Shown here piece after piece: positions 8,987 through 16,732 of a DNA stretch of 64,000 bases. A program made the position numbers and the translations under genes. Location of the stretch: contig NZ_LR215048.1 of the NCBI RefSeq assembly GCF_900660745.1, forward strand, positions 868,001 to 932,000. The letters run 5' to 3'. How positions within the stretch are numbered: position 1 is the first letter of the stretch; each line of letters opens with the position of its first letter. The notes beneath the pieces are model-generated. The model saw only the letters and a list, made by a program, of their open reading frames with translations. It was not told the origin of the DNA and did not search any database. The stretch is from Haploplasma axanthum (lineage in GTDB: Bacteria > Bacillota_I > Bacilli_A > Acholeplasmatales > Acholeplasmataceae).

Positions 8987-9082
8987 ACTATAAAAGCGAG
9001 TGTTTTATCCTAAAGGAACGTCGCCAAACAATCCAGGAATAAAACACTCGCTTTTATAGTTCCTTTATTAAGATTGTTTGGC
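8987..9082. repeat. Three interlocked inverted repeats in the IS leader
   Basis: Three inverted-repeat pairs lie just upstream of the transposase start: a perfect 22-bp pair (8987-9008 with 9039-9060), a 9-bp pair (9011-9019 with 9059-9067) and an 11-bp pair (9023-9033 with 9072-9082). All three cross one another in the order A-B-C-A'-B'-C', so they cannot form one nested hairpin. They must give a pseudoknot or alternative structures in the transcript, or be paired protein sites. Confidence 0.8.
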
Positions 9083-9181
9083 ATTATTATTATAACATTG
9101 TTTTTATTTTTTTATAATGGACTTAAAGCTTTTGTTATCGTTATTTAAGCATAGTCATCAACTATTATCTCCACATCCCAG

Positions 9182-9190
9182 TTAAAAAAA
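9182..9190. repeat. Target-site duplication, right copy
   Basis: TTAAAAAAA directly after the right IS end, identical to 8034-8042. Confidence 0.8.
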
Positions 9191-9286
9191 GAAAACAAGA
9201 AACAATTTCAAAAGATGTATAATACATTCAAAAAATATAAAAATGAATTAGGATATTTTGTAGCAGTTAGTTCGAAATATGAGTAA
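9191..9286 (+). pseudogene. Detached 3' end of the methyltransferase gene
   Basis: Thirty-one codons plus TAA run in the frame that follows the target duplication: Glu-Asn-Lys-Lys-Gln ... ending GYFVAVSSKYE. Joined to codon 223 of the gene at 7374 this gives a 254-aa methyltransferase, a normal length for the family. The fragment has no start codon or ribosome-binding site of its own, so it is not expressed as a protein. Confidence 0.85.
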
Positions 9287-9293
9287 TTATGTT

Positions 9294-9324
9294 AATAAGG
9301 ATTTTATATATCCTTATTTTTTTT
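9294..9324 (+). terminator. Terminator of the original cupin-methyltransferase unit
   Basis: AATAAGGA (9294-9301) pairs with TCCTTATT (9311-9318), followed by TTTTTTAAT. Confidence 0.8.
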
Positions 9325-9367
9325 AATATGATAAAATGTTAATTATTATATATGTGGAGGTAGTAGT

Positions 9368-10582
9368 ATGTTATCGTTAAAATCCTTGTACCAAATTGGA
9401 TATGGTCCTTCAAGTTCTCATACAATGGGGCCAGCAAAAGCTTTAAAAATAATTAAGGAACGATATCCAGATACTACCCATTTTGATATAACTTTATATA
9501 ATTCGCTTGCTTTAACTGGAAAAGGACATTTAACTGAAGAAGCAATAATTGATACCATTAATCCAATAAGTGTTACATTTTTTAATCGAATTGATTTAAC
9601 TAAACATGCTAATACGATTAATATTGTAGGTTATAAAGATGGTTTTATAACTTCGACACATGAAGTGAAAAGTGTTGGTGGTGGACAAATTGTTTTTGAA
9701 GGTGAAGAACAAGCGGAAAAAGAAATATATTCACATAAGAGTTTTAATGAAATTAAGAAGTATTGTAAAAGTAAGAATATAACTTTGTACGAATATGTTA
9801 AAGAAGTTGAAGGGGAAGAAATTGATGAATTTTTAGGTGAGATTTGGACCTCAATGCAAGAAGCAATAAAAAGAGGAATTAATAATGATGGGATATTACC
9901 TGGACCATTAAAAATTCAAAGAAAAGCAAAGATTCTTTTTAACAAAAAAATGAAAAATGAACCATCAGAAATAACAGAAAATCGATTAGTGAGTAGTTAT
10001 GCATTTGCTGTTAGTGAAGAAAACGCTGGTGGTGGTATAATCGTAACTGCTCCAACATGTGGTGCTTGTGGTGTATTACCTGCTTTACTATATTATATGC
10101 GCCAAAAGCACAAAAATGTTACAGATAAGAAAGTTATTGAAGCACTTGCTGTTGCCGGATTATTTGGCAATTTAATTAAAAAAAATGCTTCAATTAGTGG
10201 TGCAGTTGCAGGTTGTCAGGCAGAGATTGGTAGTGCATGTTCAATGGCAGCTGCAGCTCATGCAACGCTATTTAATCTATCAATTGACCAAGTGGAATAT
10301 GCAGCAGAGATTGCTATGGAGCATCATTTAGGATTAACTTGTGATCCAGTTAATGGATATGTTCAAATTCCATGTATTGAAAGAAATGCTGTTGCTGCAC
10401 TTCGAGCAATTGATGCCTGTGGTTTAGCGTATTTCTTAAGTGATTCAAGAAAGATTTCTTTTGACTTAGTAATAAAAACAATGTATCAAACTGGACTTGA
10501 TATGCATACATCTTATAAAGAAACATCAGAAGGTGGATTAGCATATCATTATACAAAAGATGAAGATACTAACTGTTGGTAG
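9368..10582 (+). CDS. sdaA: L-serine ammonia-lyase, iron-sulfur type, single chain
   Basis: Deaminates L-serine to pyruvate and ammonia with a [4Fe-4S] cluster. This is the one-chain form: an N-terminal beta domain with GPSSSHTMGPAKA near residue 14, then the catalytic alpha domain. The Cys-bearing motifs are TAPTCGACGVLP, GCQAEIGSACSM and the C-terminal CDPVNGYVQIPC, all present. At 404 aa it is slightly shorter than the 440-460 aa enzymes. GGAGG sits 7 bases before the ATG. The gene supplies pyruvate for energy or cleans up excess serine. It is isolated from its neighbours by a terminator upstream. Confidence 0.93.
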   Translation: MLSLKSLYQIGYGPSSSHTMGPAKALKIIKERYPDTTHFDITLYNSLALTGKGHLTEEAIIDTINPISVTFFNRIDLTKHANTINIVGYKDGFITSTHEVKSVGGGQIVFEGEEQAEKEIYSHKSFNEIKKYCKSKNITLYEYVKEVEGEEIDEFLGEIWTSMQEAIKRGINNDGILPGPLKIQRKAKILFNKKMKNEPSEITENRLVSSYAFAVSEENAGGGIIVTAPTCGACGVLPALLYYMRQKHKNVTDKKVIEALAVAGLFGNLIKKNASISGAVAGCQAEIGSACSMAAAAHATLFNLSIDQVEYAAEIAMEHHLGLTCDPVNGYVQIPCIERNAVAALRAIDACGLAYFLSDSRKISFDLVIKTMYQTGLDMHTSYKETSEGGLAYHYTKDEDTNCW

Positions 10583-10659
10583 TTTATATTGATTGTTTTA
10601 ATTATGAAAATAATTTATAATAAATATAGATTTTAATATGTGACGAAATGAGGGATCAG

Positions 10660-12489
10660 ATGACGAAGAAAAACAAGATTAGAACCATACTACATTTATT
10701 AGTTTTAGTTCTCTTCGCAATAGGAGTGTTTTTGATAATGACAAAAACAAAAATAACTATTGTAAAAGTTCTTCTTGTTACTAGTCTTTTCTTTTTATAT
10801 TTATGTGGATTTTTAATGTATTATATGATTAGGAAGAATGAAATAATCAAAATGGGACAATCAGCAACTGAATATTTAGAAGATGCCATATTAGTAACTA
10901 ATCGAAAAAATCGAATTGTTTACGCTAATAAGGCATTTTTAGATATGGTTGGTTATTCATATGATGAAATTCATAATGAGAAGCCATCATTTTTTAAATC
11001 TGGATATCATAATAAAGATTTTTATATTAAAATGTGGGCAGAAATTAGAGAAACGGGATATTGGAAAGGCGAAGTTATTGATCGTAAAAAGGATGGATCA
11101 ATTTTTATTAAAGATACGAAGATTATTGCTTTTTTTAATAAGCAAGGGAAAATTAACAAGTATGTTTCAATCCAAAAGAATGTTGATTATATCAAAAAAT
11201 TAGAAATTGATAATGATAAATATCAATATTATTCAACCGAAACGTTATTACCTAATGAAAGATTCTTTATTAAGAATTTAGATGTTTTTATAAAAGATAG
11301 TACAGTTGATCATAAAGTAGTTTATTGTCGAATAATGAATCAATTACCTATTGAATCAAAGTTTGGACATAAAACTTATTTAGATGCATTGATCCTATTT
11401 TCAAATAAAGTTAAAAATATTATTGGTGAAAATACGTTAGTGGCTGAACTTGGTAATTCATCACTCGCATTTGTTATCACTAATTGTCAAAATAAAGATG
11501 AAATAATAATTAATAAAATAATTAGTGCTGCACAAGTCTTAAAAATCAGCGATAAAGAAATAACGTTTGATGTTAGACTAGGAATTGCAATCTATGATAG
11601 TGAATATAATAATTCAGCAAGAAAGTTATTATCGAAATCATTTATTGCTGTTAATAAAGTTATTGAAACTAAAGATCAAATATATATGTATTATAATGAA
11701 TCTTTAGAAAAAAGATTTTATGATGAACTAGAAATGCAAGAAGAATTGAGAAAAGCAGTAAAAAACAAACTTTTTAATTTAAATTATCAGCCACAAATTA
11801 ATAGCGAAACTAAAGAAATAATTGGTGTAGAAGCATTAATAAGATGGCATAATGAAAAACTAGGAACAATTCCACCAAATATATTCTTAAAAGTTGCTGA
11901 AAAATATGGATATATGAATAAAATTGATGAATTTGTTTTAGAAACAGCATTCAACGATTATGAAAGAATTCAAGCTATTAGTTCTAATACTAAAATTTCA
12001 ATTAATGTTTCACAACAAGAACTTTCAAATGAAAAATTTTACTTTAGTCTAAAAGCAAAATTAAAACAGTATAATTTTGAACCAACAAACTTGGTTGTTG
12101 AACTAACAGAGGGACAAGAAATAATTGATATTACCAGACTAGTTGAATACACTAGAAGTTTAAAAGAATTAGGTGTTGAAATATCGTTAGATGATTTTGG
12201 TACGGGTTATAATTCATTAAGTACTTTAGCACTAATTCCATCAGATGAAATAAAGATTGATAAATCATTTATTGATAAATATTTGGATGAAACTATTTCT
12301 ATTGTACAAGCAGTGGTTGCTCTTGCGCATAATATGAAAAAAAGGGTTATTGCAGAAGGTGTTGAACAATATGAACAAGTGAAAGTTTTAAATGAAATTG
12401 GATGTTATAATATACAAGGGTATTATTATGCAAAACCAATGCCACTTGAGAGATTATTAGAGTTTATGAAGGAGAATTTAGATGATTAA
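10660..12489 (+). CDS. Membrane PAS-(degenerate GGDEF)-EAL c-di-GMP phosphodiesterase
   Basis: A 609-aa signalling enzyme that should hydrolyse cyclic di-GMP. Two N-terminal membrane helices (about residues 10-28 and 36-56) lead to a PAS domain near 70-185. A GGDEF-like domain follows in which the signature has decayed to LGNSSLAF, so it cannot make c-di-GMP. The EAL domain keeps EALIRW, the Asn of SINVSQQEL, ELTE, DDFGTGYNSL, KIDKSFI and AEGVEQ, so it should be active. GAGGGA before the ATG at 10660 supports that start over 10648. It overlaps the next gene by 8 bases. No diguanylate cyclase or c-di-GMP riboswitch was found in the window. Confidence 0.88.
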   Translation: MTKKNKIRTILHLLVLVLFAIGVFLIMTKTKITIVKVLLVTSLFFLYLCGFLMYYMIRKNEIIKMGQSATEYLEDAILVTNRKNRIVYANKAFLDMVGYSYDEIHNEKPSFFKSGYHNKDFYIKMWAEIRETGYWKGEVIDRKKDGSIFIKDTKIIAFFNKQGKINKYVSIQKNVDYIKKLEIDNDKYQYYSTETLLPNERFFIKNLDVFIKDSTVDHKVVYCRIMNQLPIESKFGHKTYLDALILFSNKVKNIIGENTLVAELGNSSLAFVITNCQNKDEIIINKIISAAQVLKISDKEITFDVRLGIAIYDSEYNNSARKLLSKSFIAVNKVIETKDQIYMYYNESLEKRFYDELEMQEELRKAVKNKLFNLNYQPQINSETKEIIGVEALIRWHNEKLGTIPPNIFLKVAEKYGYMNKIDEFVLETAFNDYERIQAISSNTKISINVSQQELSNEKFYFSLKAKLKQYNFEPTNLVVELTEGQEIIDITRLVEYTRSLKELGVEISLDDFGTGYNSLSTLALIPSDEIKIDKSFIDKYLDETISIVQAVVALAHNMKKRVIAEGVEQYEQVKVLNEIGCYNIQGYYYAKPMPLERLLEFMKENLDD

Positions 12490-13132
12490 AGGTGTTATTT
12501 TTGATTTAGATGGAACGTTGTTAGATTCTGTTACAGATATTATGAATAGTCTTAACAAAATATTAGGAAAATATGATTATGAATTGAAAAATTATCAAGA
12601 AGTTCGTAGTTATTTAGGAAATGGTGCACAAAAATTAGTTGAAAGATCAATTCCAAGTGAAAAAGATAGAGAAGTTCTTAATCGTATTGTATCAGAGTAT
12701 AATGATTACTATAAGAAAAACAGTAATATTGATACCAAACCTTATGATGGAATAATGGAATTATTGGAGTATTTAAAGAATCATAATTATAAGACAGCAA
12801 TAACATCAAATAAAATCCAAGAAGGTGTTACAAGCCTTAATAATGATACTTTTAAAGGTTTGATTGATGTTGCTATTGGTGAAAGAGTTGGCTTAAAGCT
12901 TAAACCAAATCCTGACATGATCTATTTAGCTTTAAAAGAATTAAATTTAAATGCTGATGAAGTACTATATGTTGGTGATACTGAAGTTGATTTATTAACG
13001 GCCCAAAATGCAAAGCTAAAAAGTATTGCTGTAACTTGGGGATTTAGAGATTATGAAGTACTTGCTGATTTGAATCCTAATTACATTGTTAATGAACCAA
13101 AAGAGATTATTAATATCTTAAAAGAAGTCTAG
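12482..13132 (+). CDS. HAD hydrolase, phosphoglycolate phosphatase-like
   Basis: A 216-aa haloacid-dehalogenase phosphatase. Motif I DLDGTLLDS carries the nucleophile Asp near residue 8. Motif II is AITSNK, and motif III/IV are the KPNPDM and VGDTEVDL blocks, with a helical cap domain between motifs I and II. It resembles Gph/PpaX enzymes (phosphoglycolate or pyrophosphate), but substrates are not predictable in this family. The ribosome-binding site AAGGAG lies inside the end of the EAL gene, and the two genes overlap by 8 bases. Confidence 0.82.
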   Translation: MIKGVIFDLDGTLLDSVTDIMNSLNKILGKYDYELKNYQEVRSYLGNGAQKLVERSIPSEKDREVLNRIVSEYNDYYKKNSNIDTKPYDGIMELLEYLKNHNYKTAITSNKIQEGVTSLNNDTFKGLIDVAIGERVGLKLKPNPDMIYLALKELNLNADEVLYVGDTEVDLLTAQNAKLKSIAVTWGFRDYEVLADLNPNYIVNEPKEIINILKEV

Positions 13133-13156
13133 AGTAATCTAGATTTTTCTTTTTTT
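13126..13156 (+). terminator. Intrinsic terminator
   Basis: TCTAGA (13128-13133) pairs with TCTAGA (13138-13143) around a GTAA loop, with a T-rich run after it. Confidence 0.8.
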
Positions 13157-13214
13157 AAAAGTAAATAAAACATTTCCTTACTACTATTTAATAGAGAAGA
13201 AAGGAAATGATAAT

Positions 13215-14813
13215 ATGAAAAAAATGATTATTGGTTTGTTTATAAGTTTTACAAGTATCTTATTAACATCAAGTGTATTGAAGGCAGAAGAATATAAAGC
13301 GTCAGATTATATATCTGCAAGGGTTTATGGAAATAATGTTGCTAATATTGATAGTTACTTTTATTTTGATAGAGATGGAGATACACTTTGGTTAAAAACT
13401 AAAAATCCAGAAAATACGAGTAAAAATAAAATTGATATTGATGCAGAATTAAGTTCAAACAACTACAATATCGAAATTCTAATGAAAAATGAGAAAGAAT
13501 TGACAATAATTTTACCAGGAGTAAATGTTAATCAAAAAAACTTGAATATATATTTAGATGGTAAAAAAGAAAGTACTCCAACTGGAACTTACCGAGAAAT
13601 GTTTATTAAATCAAATAATATTGAAGTGTATCGAAATAGAATTCTTTATCAAGCACCAGTATATAAAGCAACAAAACAATTTATGCTTGGAATAGAATTA
13701 TATAAAAAGCCTGCAATAAGCGGTAAAGATTTAATAGTTAATAATGTTTCAAAGCCATATACCCAAAATGAAATATTAAAAATATCGGAATTAACGGCTA
13801 AAGATGATTATGATGGAGATATGACAAAGAAAATTAAAATAATTAGAAATGAATGGTTAGGTAATGAACAAAAGATTGGTATCTATGAACAAGAATATAG
13901 TGTTACAAATTCAGCAGGATTAACAACAAACTATATTTTAAAAATAAAGAATCAAGATTTCGATGCTCCTAAAATTGAAGGACCTAAATCAGAAGTTATT
14001 TCTTATACTAAAAAAATAACAAGAGAAGAAATAAAAAATAAGTTTAAAGTTACTGATAATATTGATGATAAATTAAACATTGAAATCCAAAGTGATAACT
14101 TTGTTAATAATAAATTAGGAAAATATACTTTTAATCTTATTGCTAAAGATTTATCTGGTAATATGACAGTTCATAAATATGACTTAGAAATTATTGATGA
14201 TGTTAAACCAATATTTACTGATGAAAATAACGGAATAGTTCAAATTAATCATACTGAAAAGATTACAAATGAGTTATTGTTATTTGGACTTTCTGCATCT
14301 GATGAAATTGATGGGAATTTAACAAAATCAATCAAGATTGTTGATAACCAAGTTAAAGAACAATTAGGTATATATAAAGTGAAATATCAAGTGAAAGATA
14401 AATCGCTTAATACAAGTTATTATGAAAGAACTTATGAAGTAGTATCAACTGATGCTCCATCATTTTGGGTATCAAAGAATTTAATTTCAATTGAAGATGT
14501 TAATAAAATGACTCTTGATCAATTGGCACAATTAATAGCTAGTTATGAAAATATTGAATTATCAAGTTATAATGTTTTAATTAATGAATACCAAGGTAAT
14601 GAATCAATAAGTGGTGAATACTTAATTAAAATGGAAATAATTGATAATAATGGAGAAGAGCATATTATTGATAGAAAGATTAGAGTATTTAATAAAAAGG
14701 AAATCGAAAGTAATTCTAAAAATTTAAACATTACATATATAATTTTAGGAATAAGTATAATAGCGCTAGGTACAACATTTGTATATGTTTTTATAAAAAA
14801 GAAGCGCAAATAA
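13215..14813 (+). CDS. Membrane-anchored surface protein with Ig-like (DUF5011-type) repeats
   Basis: A 532-aa exported protein. The N-terminus (MKKMIIGLFISFTSILLTSS, then a cleavage-like LKAEE) is a signal peptide. Three related domains of about 80 residues follow from near residue 165. Each has a D-x-x-D-G-D/N-x-T/L motif and ends G-x-Y-x-x-x-Y-x-V/A-x-D/N-x-x-x-N/G, the pattern of bacterial Ig-like DUF5011/HYR domains. A single C-terminal helix (about 505-526) followed by KKKRK anchors it, with the domains outside. There is no LPXTG sorting motif, which suits a cell without a wall or one using membrane anchors. Probable role: adhesion or surface spacing. AAAGGAAATGAT precedes the start. 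Confidence 0.78.
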   Translation: MKKMIIGLFISFTSILLTSSVLKAEEYKASDYISARVYGNNVANIDSYFYFDRDGDTLWLKTKNPENTSKNKIDIDAELSSNNYNIEILMKNEKELTIILPGVNVNQKNLNIYLDGKKESTPTGTYREMFIKSNNIEVYRNRILYQAPVYKATKQFMLGIELYKKPAISGKDLIVNNVSKPYTQNEILKISELTAKDDYDGDMTKKIKIIRNEWLGNEQKIGIYEQEYSVTNSAGLTTNYILKIKNQDFDAPKIEGPKSEVISYTKKITREEIKNKFKVTDNIDDKLNIEIQSDNFVNNKLGKYTFNLIAKDLSGNMTVHKYDLEIIDDVKPIFTDENNGIVQINHTEKITNELLLFGLSASDEIDGNLTKSIKIVDNQVKEQLGIYKVKYQVKDKSLNTSYYERTYEVVSTDAPSFWVSKNLISIEDVNKMTLDQLAQLIASYENIELSSYNVLINEYQGNESISGEYLIKMEIIDNNGEEHIIDRKIRVFNKKEIESNSKNLNITYIILGISIIALGTTFVYVFIKKKRK

Positions 14814-14815
14814 AT

Positions 14816-14930
14816 AAAAAAAGTTACGAAACCCTCCACGGAGAAACCACGGCGAAAATTATGTTTCTTTGTAACTTTTTAAATAATCATGAAGGAATTA
14901 TAGACCACGTTTGTCTGGCTCAACCTTCAT
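14816..14930 (+). other. Structured intergenic region, possible small RNA
   Basis: Two folded elements lie here. First, a 10-bp stem (AAAAAGTTAC at 14818-14827 with GTAACTTTTT at 14871-14880) encloses GAAAC/GTTTC and an 11-base tandem repeat CCACGGaGAAA-CCACGGcGAAA. Second, ATGAAGG/CCTTCAT (14889-14930) encloses AGAC/GTCT. A terminator follows at 14981. The first could simply be the surface-protein terminator. I match neither element to a known riboswitch or RNA family. Confidence 0.45.
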
Positions 14931-14980
14931 AAATAAATTTTATAGTATTAAAATGGATAAGTCAAATATTCATTAGTAAA

Positions 14981-15007
14981 AAGGTGCAAAAAAATGCATC
15001 TTTTTTT
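14981..15007. terminator. Bidirectional terminator
   Basis: AAGGTGCA (14981-14988) pairs with TGCATCTT (14995-15002) with one G-T pair. T-runs follow on both strands, so it can serve the minus-strand XRE gene as well as plus-strand transcripts. Confidence 0.75.
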
Positions 15008-15015
15008 ATATTAAA

Positions 15016-15210
15016 CTAATATTCAATTAAATCATCAATTTTTATTTTAAAAACTTTTGTTATTTTTATAAGATTCTCAATGTTTGGAATTACTTTATTA
15101 GTTTCATAGTCACTTATGGTTGCAACTCTAACCCCAATTCTTTCAGCTAAGTCTTTTTGAGTTAGTTTATTAATATTACGGTAATACTTTATTCGATTGT
15201 TTATTAGCAT
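15016..15210 (-). CDS. Small XRE-family HTH regulator
   Basis: A 64-aa protein that is almost entirely a Cro/C1-type helix-turn-helix (LTQKDLAERIGVRVATISDYE, residues 17-37). The tail KVFKIKIDDLIEY is typical of small YozG-like regulators in Bacillota. These bind DNA as dimers and often repress their own gene. A palindrome in front of the gene (15227-15250) fits autoregulation. The targets are unknown; no phage or toxin genes are adjacent. Confidence 0.88.
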   Translation of the reverse strand: MLINNRIKYYRNINKLTQKDLAERIGVRVATISDYETNKVIPNIENLIKITKVFKIKIDDLIEY

Positions 15211-15226
15211 AGGAATAACCTCATTA

Positions 15227-15250
15227 AAATATACGTTATAGCGTATATTT
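15227..15250. promoter_or_regulatory. Palindromic candidate operator of the XRE gene
   Basis: AAATATACG (15227-15235) and CGTATATTT (15242-15250) form a perfect 9-bp inverted repeat with a 6-bp spacer, 17 bp upstream of the regulator's start codon. It is placed to block its transcription. Confidence 0.6.
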
Positions 15251-15255
15251 ATAAA

Positions 15256-15282
15256 TAAAAAAAATAAGACTTAATTCTTATT
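15256..15282 (-). terminator. Terminator of the tRNA-Gly transcript
   Basis: On the minus strand AATAAGA pairs with TCTTATT (plus-strand 15276-15282 and 15263-15269), followed by a T-run. Confidence 0.75.
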
Positions 15283-15299
15283 ATGTTATAATATTAACG

Positions 15300-15361
15300 A
15301 AGTACTTATTGACTTCGCTAACTCAAACAATTTGTTTAATTTAAAGCACTTGTTGACTTTG
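15300..15361. repeat. Imperfect direct repeat in the tRNA-Gly trailer
   Basis: Positions 15300-15317 (AAGTACTTATTGACTTCG) and 15344-15361 match at 15 of 18 bases. Each copy can also fold on itself (CGAAGT/ACTTCG and AAAG/CTTT). AAACAA-T-TTGTTT lies between them. Function unknown. Confidence 0.6.
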
Positions 15362-15374
15362 AAAATTAAACTGG

Positions 15375-15446
15375 AGCGGGCGAGGGGAATCGAACCCCCA
15401 TTTCATGCTTGGCAAGCACGTGTAATAACCATTATACGACGCCCAC
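15375..15446 (-). tRNA. tRNA-Gly (GCC)
   Basis: A full cloverleaf on the minus strand. The acceptor GTGGGCG pairs with CGCCCGC. The anticodon stem CGTGC/GCATG encloses loop TTGCCAA, giving anticodon GCC, and the T arm is GGGGG-TTCGATT-CCCCT. The discriminator is U, and CCA is encoded at 15372-15374. Confidence 0.95.
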
Positions 15447-15517
15447 ACGCTTTATTATAATAACAAAATTCTAATACTAAGTCAATACTTATTTGCAAAA
15501 AAGTTAGGAGTATTTAT

Positions 15518-16705
15518 ATGAAAAAATTAAAGACAATCTTTATTGTCATAATCACTGCTGCAATAACTGGATTTATGATGAGTGTATTAAAGCATAATGG
15601 TTTATGGTTTAAAATCATTTCAGGTTTTAAATCAATTCCAATTTATGGTTACATACTTTTAATTCCAGCATTTGTGTTTATAGCTATCTTAATTCATGAG
15701 TTAGGACATTTAATAAGTTTTGTTCTAAATGGTATAAAAATAAGAGCACTGTATGTTGTTGTTTTTGTTATTAAAAAAGATTTTAATAATAAATGGAAGT
15801 TTGAAATTCATCCTAAAAATATTAAACTCTTTGGAGGCTTAGTAGTTCCTAATTTATCTCCAATCCATAATGATCAAAAATATGAAGAAACAAAAATAAA
15901 GTTTTCGAAAGCTTTGATTGCTGGACCAAACACAAGTATCGGATATTTGATTTTTTCAGTTATAAGTTTTTTAACACTTTGGTTTTTTACTAATTCATAC
16001 TTTTGGATAGGTTTCTTAAATCTTAATTTGATTGTTACAGCATTAATGACAATATTAATAATAGTTTCATCAAAACTTAATACTGATGAATTATATGGTG
16101 ATTATGTAGCACATGAAAAGTTTTTAAAAGATGATACTTTTGTTCTTACGCAAATAATTCAATATCGAGGTTTTTCTTTAATAGAACCAGATCAAGATGA
16201 TGAATATTTATATTCTAAAATTGAAAAACATTATTTAAACAAATATCCTGGATATAATATCTTTGATATTTCATTAGTATCAAATTATCTTAATATGTAT
16301 GACTTTAGTAATGAAGAAAATATTCTTGATGTGATAAAAAAATATAACGTTAGTTATTTAGCAAGTAGTAAACACGGGTTAGAACTAGCATATGAAATTG
16401 CTGCTTTTTATTATAAGATTAAAGATGTAGCAAAAGCTTATGAGTTATTTAAAATAGTTAGTGATACAAATAATACGTATGTTGAAAAGTTAAAAAAAGA
16501 TTTTTTAAATAAACAATATGAGCATTTATTAAATATTAAAGATAATATAAATTATTTAGAAAGTAATAAAGAAGTGATATATACTGATATTGAACTGTTA
16601 CTTCCAATCATTAATAAAGAAAAGATGTTTGAAGAAGTAATTGAAACACTACCATTTGCTCAATATTCATGTACAGTTGAGTTTAAAGAAGAAACAGAAA
16701 TTTAA
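15518..16705 (+). CDS. M50-type site-2 protease-like membrane metalloprotease
   Basis: A 395-aa membrane protein with the zinc-protease motif HELGH in the second hydrophobic segment (about residue 66). The family block K-A-L-I-A-G-P-N-T-S follows near 130. At least four helices cover residues 5-25, 43-75, 138-165 and 170-190. The last 190 residues are soluble and helical, with a tetratricopeptide-like look. M50 enzymes cleave membrane-bound anti-sigma factors or signal-peptide remnants; the second metal-ligand motif is unclear here (DELYGDY is a candidate). Preceded by TTAGGAG. Confidence 0.72.
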   Translation: MKKLKTIFIVIITAAITGFMMSVLKHNGLWFKIISGFKSIPIYGYILLIPAFVFIAILIHELGHLISFVLNGIKIRALYVVVFVIKKDFNNKWKFEIHPKNIKLFGGLVVPNLSPIHNDQKYEETKIKFSKALIAGPNTSIGYLIFSVISFLTLWFFTNSYFWIGFLNLNLIVTALMTILIIVSSKLNTDELYGDYVAHEKFLKDDTFVLTQIIQYRGFSLIEPDQDDEYLYSKIEKHYLNKYPGYNIFDISLVSNYLNMYDFSNEENILDVIKKYNVSYLASSKHGLELAYEIAAFYYKIKDVAKAYELFKIVSDTNNTYVEKLKKDFLNKQYEHLLNIKDNINYLESNKEVIYTDIELLLPIINKEKMFEEVIETLPFAQYSCTVEFKEETEI

Positions 16706-16732
16706 AAACGGCATTTTAGCCGTTTATTTTTT
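16706..16732. terminator. Bidirectional terminator between convergent genes
   Basis: AAACGGC (16706-16712) pairs with GCCGTTT (16719-16725) with T-runs on both sides. The stop codon of the minus-strand gene lies inside the right arm. Confidence 0.85.

Larger units (their letters stand above)
8043..9181 (-). mobile_element. IS1595-like insertion sequence, 1139 bp
   Basis: The ends are inverted repeats: 8043-8067 (CTGGGGTGTGTAGATAATAG...) matches the reverse complement of 9157-9181 at 23 of 25 positions. The element is flanked by the 9-bp direct repeat TTAAAAAAA. It holds one transposase gene on the minus strand, preceded by a leader of about 200 bp with complex inverted repeats. It is inserted in the methyltransferase gene. 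The family is assigned from the transposase. IS1595 members usually make 8-bp duplications, so 9 bp is slightly off, although the A-run makes the edge ambiguous. Confidence 0.85.

Noticed and set aside
9125-9181. Direct reading of the IS right end as part of a second gene
   Set aside because: It is the inverted terminal repeat of the IS1595-like element and shows no coding potential.
11221-11690. Active diguanylate cyclase in the PAS-EAL protein
   Set aside because: The GGDEF signature is replaced by GNSSL, so the domain cannot be catalytic; only the EAL part is scored as active.
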